Source: Myxococcota bacterium
GTDB lineage: Bacteria > Myxococcota_A > UBA796 > UBA2385
Direction: 5' to 3'
DNA: 33,084 nt
NCBI GenBank assembly: GCA_023150805.1
Contig: JAKLKF010000046.1
Coordinates: forward strand, 1 to 33,084
In this document: piece by piece, positions 14,219 through 22,423 of the stretch
Layout: each line of letters begins with the position of its first letter
How positions within the stretch are numbered: the stretch's first letter is position 1
Program-made: the position numbers and the translations under genes
The notes under the pieces: model-generated
Databases searched by the model: none
Told to the model about the DNA's origin: nothing
What the model saw: the letters and a program-made list of their open reading frames with translations, nothing else

Positions 14219-15455
14219 CGGCGCCCTCCGCCCCGTCGGGAGCGCCGCCGACGCGCGCGAAGTCCCCGTCGCCCTGGGTCCAGGTGGGCTCGGGCAGGGG
14301 CATGACCAGGCTGAGGATGCGGCCGGCGTTGGTGACGACGACGACCTGGCGGCCGTCGACGGCGGGCTCGGCGCTGACGCCGGCCAGCACGTAGCCGGGG
14401 TCCAGGGTCCAGCGCAGCGCGCCCTGGACCGGGTCGACCAGGTACAGCCCGCCCGAGGAGCTGCCGACCAGCAGGCCGGCGTCGGTCCAGACGGGGCGGG
14501 TCAACGCGCCCTGGGTCTCGCTGTCCCAGGTCCACCGGAGCTGGCCCGTGCGCGCGTCGATGCTGCGCAGCTTGCCGTCGATGCCGCCGTGCACCAGCAC
14601 GGGCAGGCCGGTGGCGGCGTCGATGGGCCCGGCGACGGGCGCCTCGGCGCTGCCGATCTCGACCCGCCACTTCACGGCGCGGTTCTCGGGGTCCAGCGCC
14701 AGCAGCGGGCCCGAGAAGCCGCCGGCGACCACGGTGGGACCCAGGTCCAGGGCGGCGCCGATGACGTCGGGGTAGGTCCCCTCGCCCACCCGCCGCTGCC
14801 ACAGGGCCTCGCCCCGCTCGGCGCCGAGCGCCACGACGGTGCCGTCGGCGAAGCCGGCCAGCAGGGCCTGCTGCTCGCCCAGGCGGACCAGGGTGGGGGT
14901 GGGGGCGCCGTACAGCTCCGGGCCCGACAGGGGGCGCTCGACGCGCTGCTGGTGGCGCCACAGGAAGGCGCCGTCGTCGGCGTCCAGGGCGGTGACCACG
15001 TGGTCGAGGTTGGCGACGTAGAGGCGGCCGTCGTGCAGCAGGGGGCTGGCCAAGATGGGGCCGCTGCCCTCGTGCCGCCACAGCAGCAGGCCGTCGCTGA
15101 GGCGGTAGCAGCTCGTGGCGCCGGCCGTGTCCGAGAACCAGGCGCGGTCGCCCTGGATCACGGCGGCGGACTGGACGGGGCCCGCGGCGGGCAGCCGCTG
15201 CAGCAGGCGGCCGTCGCCCCGGTCCAGGACCAGCAGCGCGTCGTCGGCGGCCGAGCCCACGTAGATGCGCCCGCCCGCGAGCACGGGGGGGCCCAGCTCG
15301 GTGTGGGTGGCGGCGGGCATGCGCGGGCCGGGCAGGCGGCGCTGCCAGGCCAGGGCCGGCGGGCCGTCCAGGTCGCCGGGGAAGGTGGCGTCGGTGACGG
15401 GCAGCGGTCCGGTGGCGACCGAGAAGCCCAGGGCGAGCGCGGCGGCGGCGCTCAA
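14208..15455 (-). CDS. BamB-like PQQ-type beta-propeller protein
   Basis: A 415-residue exported beta-propeller. After a signal-like start (SAAAALALGFSVATG) it shows repeated blades with the PQQ/BamB signature of a Gly-rich strand, LxALDxxxGxxxW and a following strand: VLDRGDGRLLQRLP, TALDADDGAFLWRH, VALGAERGEALWQR, LALDPENRAVKWRV, RSIDARTGQLRWTW and YLVDPVQGALRWTL. The start is taken as TTG at 15455, whose TTGA overlaps the stop of the upstream TPR gene, with CGGAG about 9 nt before it; no ATG or GTG is near the expected start. Placement directly after a YfgM-like gene mirrors the yfgM-bamB order of E. coli and supports a role in outer-membrane protein assembly. Confidence 0.82.
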   Translation of the reverse strand: MSAAAALALGFSVATGPLPVTDATFPGDLDGPPALAWQRRLPGPRMPAATHTELGPPVLAGGRIYVGSAADDALLVLDRGDGRLLQRLPAAGPVQSAAVIQGDRAWFSDTAGATSCYRLSDGLLLWRHEGSGPILASPLLHDGRLYVANLDHVVTALDADDGAFLWRHQQRVERPLSGPELYGAPTPTLVRLGEQQALLAGFADGTVVALGAERGEALWQRRVGEGTYPDVIGAALDLGPTVVAGGFSGPLLALDPENRAVKWRVEIGSAEAPVAGPIDAATGLPVLVHGGIDGKLRSIDARTGQLRWTWDSETQGALTRPVWTDAGLLVGSSSGGLYLVDPVQGALRWTLDPGYVLAGVSAEPAVDGRQVVVVTNAGRILSLVMPLPEPTWTQGDGDFARVGGAPDGAEGADGR

Positions 15456-16189
15456 CCCTGGCTCCGCAGGCGGTCCAGCGCCGCGGCGGCGTCGGACTTC
15501 AGTGCCGACTCGGGGAAGGTGGTCGAGAAGGACTCGAAGGCCGCGATGGCGGCGTCCTTGCGCCCGGCCAGCTCCTGGTAGCGGGCGGCCTCGAACAGGG
15601 CGCGCTGCGCCTCGTAGTCGGTGGCCTTGCCGGCCCAGGTGGTCAGCACCTGGATCGCGCCGTCGACGTCGCCCTGGTCGAACTTCGCGGCGGCCAGGCC
15701 GCTGGCGGCGGCCCAGCCCAGCGTGCCCTTGGCGCCGCGGGCGTGCGCGCGCTCCCAGGTGGCCAGGAGCTGGGCGTCGTCGTCGGCCACCCGCCAGGCC
15801 TGGGCGGCGCGGATCAGCGCGTAGGTGCTGCCGGCTCCCTCCCCCTCGTCGGCGATGGCGACGAGGCGGCGGGCGCCCTCGGCCGCCTGGGCCTTGATCA
15901 TCTCGGGGTCGTCGGCGTGCTTCTCCAGGCCCGCCTGCAGGGTGCGGGAGATCTTCGCCACCTCGGCGTGGATCTCGCGCTGGCTGTCGCGGACCTGGTT
16001 CTGCCAGGTGCCCCAGGCGAAGACGCCGACCAGGACGCCGACCATCAGCACCAGGGCGTGGCGCCAGTAGCCGTAGAACAGGTTGGCCACGGTCATCTGG
16101 GCCTTGAACAGGGCGTCCTGCTCCTGGCCGGGGAAGGCCGGCAGCTCCGGCAGGGGGGCCGGGCTCTGGCTCTGCTTGTCGTCTGCCAC
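15452..16189 (-). CDS. YfgM-like TPR membrane protein
   Basis: A 245-residue protein with a short N-terminal cytoplasmic region, one membrane helix (about 44-64, HALVLMVGVLVGVFAWGTW) and a periplasmic array of TPR-like helices to the end, of the TPR_21/YfgM type. Repeats are recognisable in DAQLLATWERAHARGAKGTL, DGAIQVLTTWAG and DAAIAAFESFSTTFPESAL. YfgM works with the chaperone PpiD at the Sec translocon. The GTG start at 16189 follows CCGGAGTCCCC; the frame continues upstream only through the 25-bp repeats and is not coding-like there. It is coupled by a TTGA overlap to the BamB-like gene. Confidence 0.8.
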   Translation of the reverse strand: MADDKQSQSPAPLPELPAFPGQEQDALFKAQMTVANLFYGYWRHALVLMVGVLVGVFAWGTWQNQVRDSQREIHAEVAKISRTLQAGLEKHADDPEMIKAQAAEGARRLVAIADEGEGAGSTYALIRAAQAWRVADDDAQLLATWERAHARGAKGTLGWAAASGLAAAKFDQGDVDGAIQVLTTWAGKATDYEAQRALFEAARYQELAGRKDAAIAAFESFSTTFPESALKSDAAAALDRLRSQG

Positions 16190-16215
16190 GGGGACTCCGG
16201 CGCAACGGGTGCGGC

Positions 16216-16315
16216 GGGGGAGGTGCGCTGCGCGCAGGCGGGAGGAGGCGCGCTGCGCGCAGAGAGGAGGAGGCGCGCTGCGCGCGGAGAGGAGGAGGCG
16301 CGCTTCGCGCGGGGG
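16216..16315. repeat. Four 25-bp tandem repeats with quasi-palindromic cores
   Basis: Units at 16241-16265, 16266-16290 and 16291-16315 are nearly identical, and a degenerate unit precedes them at 16216-16240. Each carries GGAGGAGG followed by GCGCGCTGCGCGC, or GCGCGCTTCGCGC in the last copy, an inverted repeat that can fold into a hairpin. They fill the 128-bp gap between the isomerase-fold gene and the YfgM-like gene, both on the minus strand. Units are directly adjacent with no spacers, so this is not a CRISPR. Confidence 0.85.
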
Positions 16316-16317
16316 GA

Positions 16318-17502
16318 CTATCCCGGCGGACCCTCGCCTTGCAGGCGCCGCCAGGCGTCGGCGGCGTCCATGGTGAGGGGATCGACCGGGTCCAGGGCCG
16401 CGGCGAAGAGCGCCGCCTGGGACCAGAAGAGGGCGGCGACGGCGAGGTCGAGGGGGCCGTCCCCCGGCAGGTGCAGGCGGACAACGGGGCGGCCGTCGCG
16501 GACGAGCTGGGTGGTGTGGGCGTCGAGCATCGACCGCGCCAGGGTGTCCAGGGGGTCGTCGGCCAGCGGGGACCGCTCGATCCGCAGGGTCCAGTGGTCG
16601 CGGGGGCCGTCGATCAGCCGCTGGACCAGGGCCTCGTCCCCGGCGGGCACGACCACGGCCGCGGCGCCGCGGGCCTGGTAGCCCCCCTCGACCGGCACCG
16701 AGCGGGCGCTCAGCGCCGCCCAGGCCCGACCGGCCCAGGCCGCCCAGTCCGTCAGGCGCCGCTGCGCGCCGAGCAGGACGGGCGTGTGCAGGCCGTGCAG
16801 GTCGGTCAGCTCCCGGGCCAGCACGGCCAGGCGCAGCGCGGGGTTCTGCCGGGGGCCGACCCGCAGCAGCTCCTCTGCGGCCGGGCCGAGCGCGGCGGCC
16901 AGCTCGGTCCCCTCCACCCCGGCGAAGCCCGCCACCCACAGCCCCGCGGCTCCCGTGACCCCGAAGCGCGGGTCGGCGGCGCCCGCCTCCTCCCAGGCAT
17001 CGTCGCCTGGCGCTGCGCCCGCCTCGCCCGGCTCGCGGAAGACGGTCACGCCCCGCGCGCGCGGCGCCAGGTGCGCGGCCAGCTCGGCCACCCAGGCGGG
17101 CCCCTCGAGCACCACCAGGCGGGGGGCGCGCGCGCCGGCCAGGGCCGCGTCGACCAGGGAGGCATCGGGCTGGTCCACCACGGCCAGCGCGCCGGGGTCT
17201 CGCACCGCGCCCACCAGCGCGACCGCCCGCGCCGCGCCGGGCTCGCCCACGATCACCAGCCGGTCGGCGCCCTTGCCGCCCTTGCGGCGCGAGGCCTGCC
17301 CCCGCGCCGCAAGGGCCTGGATCCGCCGGGCGTCGGCGGCCAGCGGCAGGTGCGGCAACACGCCCGCGTCGGCGGCCTGGCGCACCCGCTCCACCACGTC
17401 GGCCAGGCGCGCGCCGGACCAGCCGCTGCGGGCAGGCGCCACGCCCGCGCGGGCGCCGACGATCTGCGGCGCGGCGAGCTGGGTGTCGAGGGTCAGGCGC
17501 AC
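16318..17502 (-). CDS. Phosphoglucose-isomerase-fold protein lacking catalytic motifs
   Basis: A 394-residue protein that can be matched from end to end with short bacterial phosphoglucose isomerases such as that of Thermus. Matching landmarks are the N-terminal VRLTLDTQL, RLVIVGEPGAARAVALVGAV at the first sugar-phosphate loop, DPRFGVTGAAGLWVAGFAGV, and a C-terminal ALFWSQAALFAAALDPVDPL. Active-site motifs are replaced: GIGGS by GEPGA, SKSGST by LEGPAWV, the HDESLGK glutamate region by WAALSAR, and the KDQHAQ histidine region by PAGDEAL. The fold is therefore probably kept but isomerase activity probably lost. The GTG start at 17502 is chosen because it aligns with the isomerase N-terminus; a longer TTG start at 17556 is possible. 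CATAGGC about 25 nt upstream may be a promoter element. Confidence 0.7.
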   Translation of the reverse strand: MRLTLDTQLAAPQIVGARAGVAPARSGWSGARLADVVERVRQAADAGVLPHLPLAADARRIQALAARGQASRRKGGKGADRLVIVGEPGAARAVALVGAVRDPGALAVVDQPDASLVDAALAGARAPRLVVLEGPAWVAELAAHLAPRARGVTVFREPGEAGAAPGDDAWEEAGAADPRFGVTGAAGLWVAGFAGVEGTELAAALGPAAEELLRVGPRQNPALRLAVLARELTDLHGLHTPVLLGAQRRLTDWAAWAGRAWAALSARSVPVEGGYQARGAAAVVVPAGDEALVQRLIDGPRDHWTLRIERSPLADDPLDTLARSMLDAHTTQLVRDGRPVVRLHLPGDGPLDLAVAALFWSQAALFAAALDPVDPLTMDAADAWRRLQGEGPPG

Positions 17503-17636
17503 AACGGTCCCAGGCCAGAGAGGCTGCCGCCTATGGCCGGCGAGGGGCGCGCGCAAGACGACGCCGACGCGGGGCCCGGCGCTCCCTCCACCCGGCGGGC
17601 TTGGCTGGCCGCCCCCCCTCGCGGTACAAGGGCGCG

Positions 17637-18356
17637 ATGCTCCCGACTCCCCCCCGCCCCGCTGGTCCCGCCCTGGCCCTCGCGGCGGCCTTCGCGGCGG
17701 CGCTCGGACTGGGGTCCGCCTGCCAGGAGTGGCCGCGCTACCAGCACCTGCCCCCCGGCGGCGACACCGGCGCCCTGCCGGCGGGCGCCGACCCGACCGA
17801 GGCGCTGGAGGTCGACTGGGGCCAGGCGCAGGACCACGTCGAGACGGGCAGCGCCAGCGGCCTGCCGGTCACCGTGGGGGGGCCCCTGCAGCCGGGCCAG
17901 GGGCTGTTCCTGCGGGGCCAGCTCGACGGGGCCGGCTGGGTCGCCGACGGGGACGCCGACCGCACCGGCGCCTGCGGCACCCTGGCCTTCCCGCTGGCCG
18001 ACGAGGGCACCTACGCCGGCGACGTCGACTGGCTGGGCGCCGAGGCCGGGGCGGCCGGCTGGCTCTGCGCGACGGTGGAGTTCGACAGCGCGGAGCTCTC
18101 CTACGACCTGGTGCCCTTCGTGCTGGACGCCTGCGACGAGCCCGGGCAGGCGCTGGTGGACGAGCTGTCCCGCCCCTGGGGCATGGACCAGCAGGGCGTC
18201 ACCGCGACCTGGGCGGCGCCGGTGCAGGCGGGCGACCGGATCGGCGTGGCGCTGGCGGCCTTCTGGCCCCAGGACCCCACGCTCGTCACCGGCTGGTCGG
18301 CCGGCCTCTTCCTCTCCAGCAGCGGGCTGTGCCCGTCGCTGCCGGGGATGCCATGA
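17637..18356 (+). CDS. Probable lipoprotein of unknown function
   Basis: A 239-residue exported protein. The N-terminus has a hydrophobic signal (ALALAAAFAAALGLGSAC) ending in a lipobox-like GSAC with Cys29. The mature part is acidic, beta-rich and has a regular pre-peptidase-like look: VTVGGPLQPGQGLFLRGQLD, LAFPLADEGTYAGDVDWLG and WLCATVEFDSAELSYDLVPF. ATG at 17637 is preceded by GGTACAAGGGCGCG, where GGTACAAG (17623-17630) may be the -10 and AAGGG a weak ribosome site. The stop overlaps the next ATG (ATGA), so the two are co-translated. No family recognised. Confidence 0.65.
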   Translation: MLPTPPRPAGPALALAAAFAAALGLGSACQEWPRYQHLPPGGDTGALPAGADPTEALEVDWGQAQDHVETGSASGLPVTVGGPLQPGQGLFLRGQLDGAGWVADGDADRTGACGTLAFPLADEGTYAGDVDWLGAEAGAAGWLCATVEFDSAELSYDLVPFVLDACDEPGQALVDELSRPWGMDQQGVTATWAAPVQAGDRIGVALAAFWPQDPTLVTGWSAGLFLSSSGLCPSLPGMP

Positions 18357-19456
18357 GCGCCCTGCGCACCCTGCTCGCCCTGCTGGGCCTGTCCGGCCTC
18401 GGCGGGGCCGCCCACGCCGCCGAGTACCGCCGCATCACGCTCAACGACGGCCGGGTCCTGGTCGCCGAGGTGGAGAGCACCACGGCGACGGGCCTGGAGC
18501 TGGCCATGCCCCAGGGCCGGGCGACCGTGCGCTTCGACCAGGTCCAGAGCCTGGAGGAGGTCGACCAGGCCACCTGGAAGGCGCAGCCGAGCTGGACCGT
18601 CGTCGTGCTGCCCCCGGCCGAGGCCGACGCCGCCCTGGCGCCCACGCTGGCCCAGCAGCTCGCCGAGGCCGTGGCGCAGGTCCCGGCCGTGGTGGTCACG
18701 ACCCCCGACAAGATGACCCGGCTCAGCGCCACGCAGCGCACCGCCTTCGCCGCCTGCGGCACCGACGCCGCCTGCATCCAGGGCTACCTGGACCTGACGG
18801 GCGCCCGGGTGGCGGTTTCCGCGCGGTTGGAGGGCGACCCGTCGACCCCGAACCTGGTCGTGGTCAGCAGCTTTGCGCAGGCGCCGCTGGCCCGGCGCGA
18901 GGTCAGCGTCGACTGGGCCACCGACGCCTCCGCCATGCGGGGGCCCCTGCGGCAGACCGTCGAGACCGCCCTGCACCTGAAGGCGCGGCCGGTCGACCGC
19001 AACCTGCCGCGCACGCCCAGCGCCCCGGCCGCGACCACGCCCGCCGCCGATCCCTCGCCGACGGCGCCGGTAGCCGCCGCCCCGACCTCGACCGCGCCCG
19101 CGTCCCCCTCGCCGGCCGGGCCTTCGCCCTCCACCCTGCGCGCGCTGTCCTGGGTTCCGCTGCCGGGCCTGCCCAGCATGGCGCGGGGCGACTGGGGCGG
19201 CGCCGGGGCCTCGCTGGCGATCGCCATCCCCGGCACCGTCGGGATGGTCGCGGTGGCGGGCCAGGCCTCGTTCACGCAGGGCCAGCTCATCGCCACCAGC
19301 GCGGGCAGCTACTACCTGCTGACCGTGGCCGTGAACAAGGCCTTCGGCCTGCGCGGCCTGCCGGCGCCGGTGAGCGTCGTGCCGGTGCAGGGGGGCGGCG
19401 CCGTGGCCGTGATCCACGGCGAGCTGGGCGGCGTCAGGGCGAGAGGGTCACGCTGA
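18353..19456 (+). CDS. Exported protein with Pro/Ala linker and hydrophobic C-terminal region
   Basis: A 367-residue protein with a signal peptide (TLLALLGLSGLGGAAHAAEY). Residues 22-75 form a small beta domain (YRRITLNDGRVLVAEVEST to VRFDQVQSLEEV), like the DUF-type modules at the start of many myxobacterial proteins. The middle part (80-215) resembles an LpoB/TolB-like alpha/beta fold with a CGTDAACIQGYLDLTGARV segment. After a Pro/Ala/Thr linker (about 222-260), two weakly hydrophobic segments (SLAIAIPGTVGMVAVAG and SYYLLTVAVNKAFGL) suggest membrane association. The gene is coupled to the upstream lipoprotein by ATGA and overlaps the convergent PEGA gene by 23 bp at its 3' end. Confidence 0.7.
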   Translation: MSALRTLLALLGLSGLGGAAHAAEYRRITLNDGRVLVAEVESTTATGLELAMPQGRATVRFDQVQSLEEVDQATWKAQPSWTVVVLPPAEADAALAPTLAQQLAEAVAQVPAVVVTTPDKMTRLSATQRTAFAACGTDAACIQGYLDLTGARVAVSARLEGDPSTPNLVVVSSFAQAPLARREVSVDWATDASAMRGPLRQTVETALHLKARPVDRNLPRTPSAPAATTPAADPSPTAPVAAAPTSTAPASPSPAGPSPSTLRALSWVPLPGLPSMARGDWGGAGASLAIAIPGTVGMVAVAGQASFTQGQLIATSAGSYYLLTVAVNKAFGLRGLPAPVSVVPVQGGGAVAVIHGELGGVRARGSR

Positions 19457-21131
19457 CGGTCGTGCCACCGTCGAAGCGCACGTCCTGCGAGCGCGAGAAG
19501 CTGGAGCCGTCGGTCGTGCGCACCTCGAAGGCGTGCGAGCCCTCGGTCAGCTTCACGCTGGTCGGGATCTTGCCCACCTGGGCGCCGTCCACCAGCACGG
19601 TCGCGCCCGTCGGGCCGAAGATGTTGACGGTGCCGGTGACCACCGTGGGCTTGAGCTCGAAGGGCACCGCCATCTCGGGCACCTGCACGTCGATGGTGCG
19701 CTGCTCGCTGCTGTAGCCGCCGAGCTCCACCCGGATGGTGTGCATGCCGTAGCCCAGGTCGGTCGACAGGGGCGAGCGCCCCACCTGGCGGTTGTCGACA
19801 TAGACGGTGGCGCCCGAGGGGATGCTGTTGATGGTGAGCCGGCCGGAGGTCGCGGCGCCGCGGGTGTTCCAGGGGTCCGACCCGGCGAGGTCCGCGGTCG
19901 GCTGGGACACGGCGGGCGGGGGGACGGCCACCGAGGAAGCCACGGCGGTCGGGGTCGGCGGAGGCGTGCGCGCGGTCGTGGCCGCGGCCGGGGTCGCGGC
20001 CGGGGTGGGCAGCGGCGCCGCGACCGGGGTGCCCGGCGCGGGTGGAGCCGGGGCGGCGGGGACCGCCGCGACCGCCTCGGTCGCCAGCGGATCCACCGCG
20101 ACCGGGTCCACCGGCACCTCGGGCGCCGCCAGGGCGGGCGCCGGCTCGGGGGCCGCCGGCGCGGTCACGACGGGGGCCGCGCGCTCCTCGGGCAGGCTGG
20201 CCATCGGGTCAGGCTCGTCCTGGCCGCCGGACATGCCGATGACCGCCAGGCCGACCACGCCCACCAGCGCGGCGGCGCCGAAGAGCCCGAAGATGAGCTT
20301 GTTGTTGTTCGCCGGCGGGGGCGCGTCCGTGTCCAGGCTGCCCATGGCGGCGCCGTCCGCGCCGATGAACAGGGCCTGCCCGTCGCGGCCGTCGCCCTGC
20401 TCGACCAGGTCGTCCAGGCCGGGGCTGGACCCCGGCCCCGGCGCGACCGCCGGCGGGTCGAGCTCGACCGGGTCGTGCTCGGTGACCTCGGACTCCACGG
20501 ACGAGGCGTCCTGTCCCCCCAGCGTCCGCGCGAGGTCGGCCAGCGCCTCCGGATCCCGGTCGTCGTCCAGCGGACGCGGCGGGGGGAGGTCGTCGTCGGC
20601 CGACGCCACGTCCGGGGCGGAGGGCACCGGCCGCTCGTCGTCGGGGACCATGGTCAGGCCGTGCCCTGCGGCGGAGGGTGCCTCCAGCTCCGCCCCCGCG
20701 GCGAGGCCCGACAGCGACAGCGGCGCCGGCGGGGCCAGGTCCTCGTCGTCGGCCGGCGGCGGCAGCGGCGTCTCCGCCACGTCCACCAGCGCCTCGGCGG
20801 TCGACGGGTCGCGCTCCAGGAGGATCGGGCGCTCGGGCAGATCCGCGGCGCCCTCGCCGCTGCCGAGGATGGCGCGCAGGTCGTCGTCCTCTCCGTCCAG
20901 CTCGCCGGGCAGGGGCGTGCCCGTGCGGTCGGGCAGGGCCGTCGGGTCGACCGGGCGCGCGAAGCCCGGCTCGGGCACGTCCAGCATGTCGGCCAGCCCG
21001 GGGCGAAGGCCTCCACGGGCGGGGGCGGGCGCAGGGGCCGGCTCCTCGCCGCGCACCAGGGGTTGACCGTCACGGAAGCAGAAGTCGACCTTGTCGGCAT
21101 AGGTCGAGCCGCAGAGCTTGCAGGTCTTCAT
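19434..21131 (-). CDS. Zinc-ribbon, transmembrane, two-PEGA-domain protein
   Basis: A 565-residue protein with myxobacterial architecture. It begins MKTCKLCGSTYADKVDFC followed by FRDG, a small zinc-ribbon-like motif (C4, C7, C18). Residues 25-270 are acidic and Pro-rich low complexity. One membrane helix (about 275-297, KLIFGLFGAAALVGVVGLAV) follows an Asn run, then a second Pro/Ala/Val linker to about 425. The C-terminus has two PEGA domains: LTINSIPSGATVYVDNRQVG with GMHTIRVELGGY, and VNIFGPTGATVLVDGAQVGK with SHAFEVRT. The layout puts the ribbon in the cytoplasm and the PEGA domains in the periplasm. The ATG at 21131 lies 47 nt after GCTACGCT (21179-21186). Its 3' end overlaps the convergent exported-protein gene. 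Confidence 0.85.
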   Translation of the reverse strand: MKTCKLCGSTYADKVDFCFRDGQPLVRGEEPAPAPAPARGGLRPGLADMLDVPEPGFARPVDPTALPDRTGTPLPGELDGEDDDLRAILGSGEGAADLPERPILLERDPSTAEALVDVAETPLPPPADDEDLAPPAPLSLSGLAAGAELEAPSAAGHGLTMVPDDERPVPSAPDVASADDDLPPPRPLDDDRDPEALADLARTLGGQDASSVESEVTEHDPVELDPPAVAPGPGSSPGLDDLVEQGDGRDGQALFIGADGAAMGSLDTDAPPPANNNKLIFGLFGAAALVGVVGLAVIGMSGGQDEPDPMASLPEERAAPVVTAPAAPEPAPALAAPEVPVDPVAVDPLATEAVAAVPAAPAPPAPGTPVAAPLPTPAATPAAATTARTPPPTPTAVASSVAVPPPAVSQPTADLAGSDPWNTRGAATSGRLTINSIPSGATVYVDNRQVGRSPLSTDLGYGMHTIRVELGGYSSEQRTIDVQVPEMAVPFELKPTVVTGTVNIFGPTGATVLVDGAQVGKIPTSVKLTEGSHAFEVRTTDGSSFSRSQDVRFDGGTTVSVTLSP

Positions 21132-21217
21132 CGGCCGGAGCTCCCGCCCCGAGGGGCGTGGCGAGGAGAGAAGGAGGCAGCGTAGCGCGTGGCGGAGGCC
21201 GCTGGCGCGCCGAGCGA

Positions 21218-22393
21218 TCAGGCCTGCTCGTAGCGCCGCTTGAGGTGGCGGGAGATCACCAGACGCTGGACCTGGTTGGTGCCCTCGACGATCTGCATGA
21301 CCTTGGCGTCGCGCATGTAGCGCTCGACCGGGTACTCGCGGGTGTAGCCGTAGCCGCCCATCACCTGCACGGCGTCCTGGGTGACGGCCATCGCCGCGTC
21401 GGTGGCGACGCACTTGGCCATGGCGGCGACCTCGCTGTAGGCGCGGCCGGCGTCCTTGAGCCCGGCGGCCTTGTGCACCAGCAGGCGGGCCGCCTCGGTC
21501 TTGCAGGCCATGTCGGCCAGCATGAAGCCGACGCCCTGGAAGTCGACGATGGCCTGGCCGAACTGGCGGCGCTGGGTGGCGTACTGGCCCGAGACGTCGA
21601 GCGCCGCCTGGCACAGGCCGACGCTGACCGCGCCGATGGTGATGCGGCCGCTGTCGAGCGCGCTCATCGCCACCTGGAAGCCCGTCCCCTCGGCGCCGAG
21701 CAGGCTGCTTGCCGGGACGCGCACGTCCTCCATCACCACCTCGACGGTGGGCGAGGCGCGCATGCCCATCTTCTCCTCCTTCTTGGCGAAGGAGAGGCCC
21801 TTGGCGTCCCCCTCGACCAGGAAGGCCGACACGCCCTTGGGGCCCGGCCCCCCGGTGCGCGCCATCACCACGTACAGGTCGGCGTAGCCGCCGTGCGTGA
21901 TCCAGAACTTCGTGCCGTTGAGCACGTAGTCGCCGCCGTCCTTGACCGCGGTCGCGCGCAGGCTGGCTGCGTCGCTGCCCGACCAGGGCTCGGACAGCGC
22001 GAAGGCGCCCAGCAGCTCGCCGCTGGCCAGGCCGGGCAGCCAGCGCTCGCGCTGGGCGTCGTCGCCGAAGTTGACCAGGATCATCTGGGGCAGGCCGGTC
22101 ACCGCGACGCTGACGGCGTAGCTGGCCGACACCCGCGCGATCTCCTCCAGCACCACGGTGTAGGGCCGGTAGCCCAGGCCCAGGCCGCCCCAGCGCTCGG
22201 GCGTGGGCACCCCGCACAGCCCCAGCTCGCCCAGTGCGTGGATGTACTCCTTGCGGAAGCGCTCCTGCTCGTCGTCCTCCTTGAGCGTGCCCGCGAGCAC
22301 GCTGGTCGCCGCGTCGCGCGCGGCCTGCTGGAGGGTGAGCAGGTCCTCGTCCAGCTCGAAGGTGGCGAGGGGGGTCGCCGTGGGGGCGCTCAT
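21218..22393 (-). CDS. Acyl-CoA dehydrogenase
   Basis: A 391-residue flavoenzyme that oxidises acyl-CoA thioesters at the alpha-beta bond. Family signatures are GAFALSEPWSGSDAASLRA (FAD/substrate region), GTKFWITHGGYADLYVV, the DSGRITIGAVSVGLCQAALD helix and VMGGYGYTREYPVERYMRDA. E370 in IVEGTNQVQR sits at the catalytic-base position of medium/short-chain enzymes. Length is normal for the family. The ATG at 22393 follows CCGGAGGACC; GGTTAGGC (22422-22429), overlapping the stop of the upstream gene, is a candidate -10 element. No neighbour indicates the chain length or pathway, so fatty-acid or branched-chain amino-acid catabolism are both possible. Confidence 0.92.
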   Translation of the reverse strand: MSAPTATPLATFELDEDLLTLQQAARDAATSVLAGTLKEDDEQERFRKEYIHALGELGLCGVPTPERWGGLGLGYRPYTVVLEEIARVSASYAVSVAVTGLPQMILVNFGDDAQRERWLPGLASGELLGAFALSEPWSGSDAASLRATAVKDGGDYVLNGTKFWITHGGYADLYVVMARTGGPGPKGVSAFLVEGDAKGLSFAKKEEKMGMRASPTVEVVMEDVRVPASSLLGAEGTGFQVAMSALDSGRITIGAVSVGLCQAALDVSGQYATQRRQFGQAIVDFQGVGFMLADMACKTEAARLLVHKAAGLKDAGRAYSEVAAMAKCVATDAAMAVTQDAVQVMGGYGYTREYPVERYMRDAKVMQIVEGTNQVQRLVISRHLKRRYEQA

Positions 22394-22423
22394 GGGTCCT
22401 CCGGGGGTCGGAAAGGAGCCTGC

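Noticed and set aside
16216..16315. CRISPR-like array
   Set aside because: The 25-bp units are directly adjacent with no spacers, and no cas gene is present.
16339..19716. A very long plus-strand frame of more than 1,100 codons
   Set aside because: It runs antisense or out of frame through several recognisable genes and encodes Arg/Gly/Pro/Ala-rich sequence without domains. Such open frames are common in GC-rich DNA.
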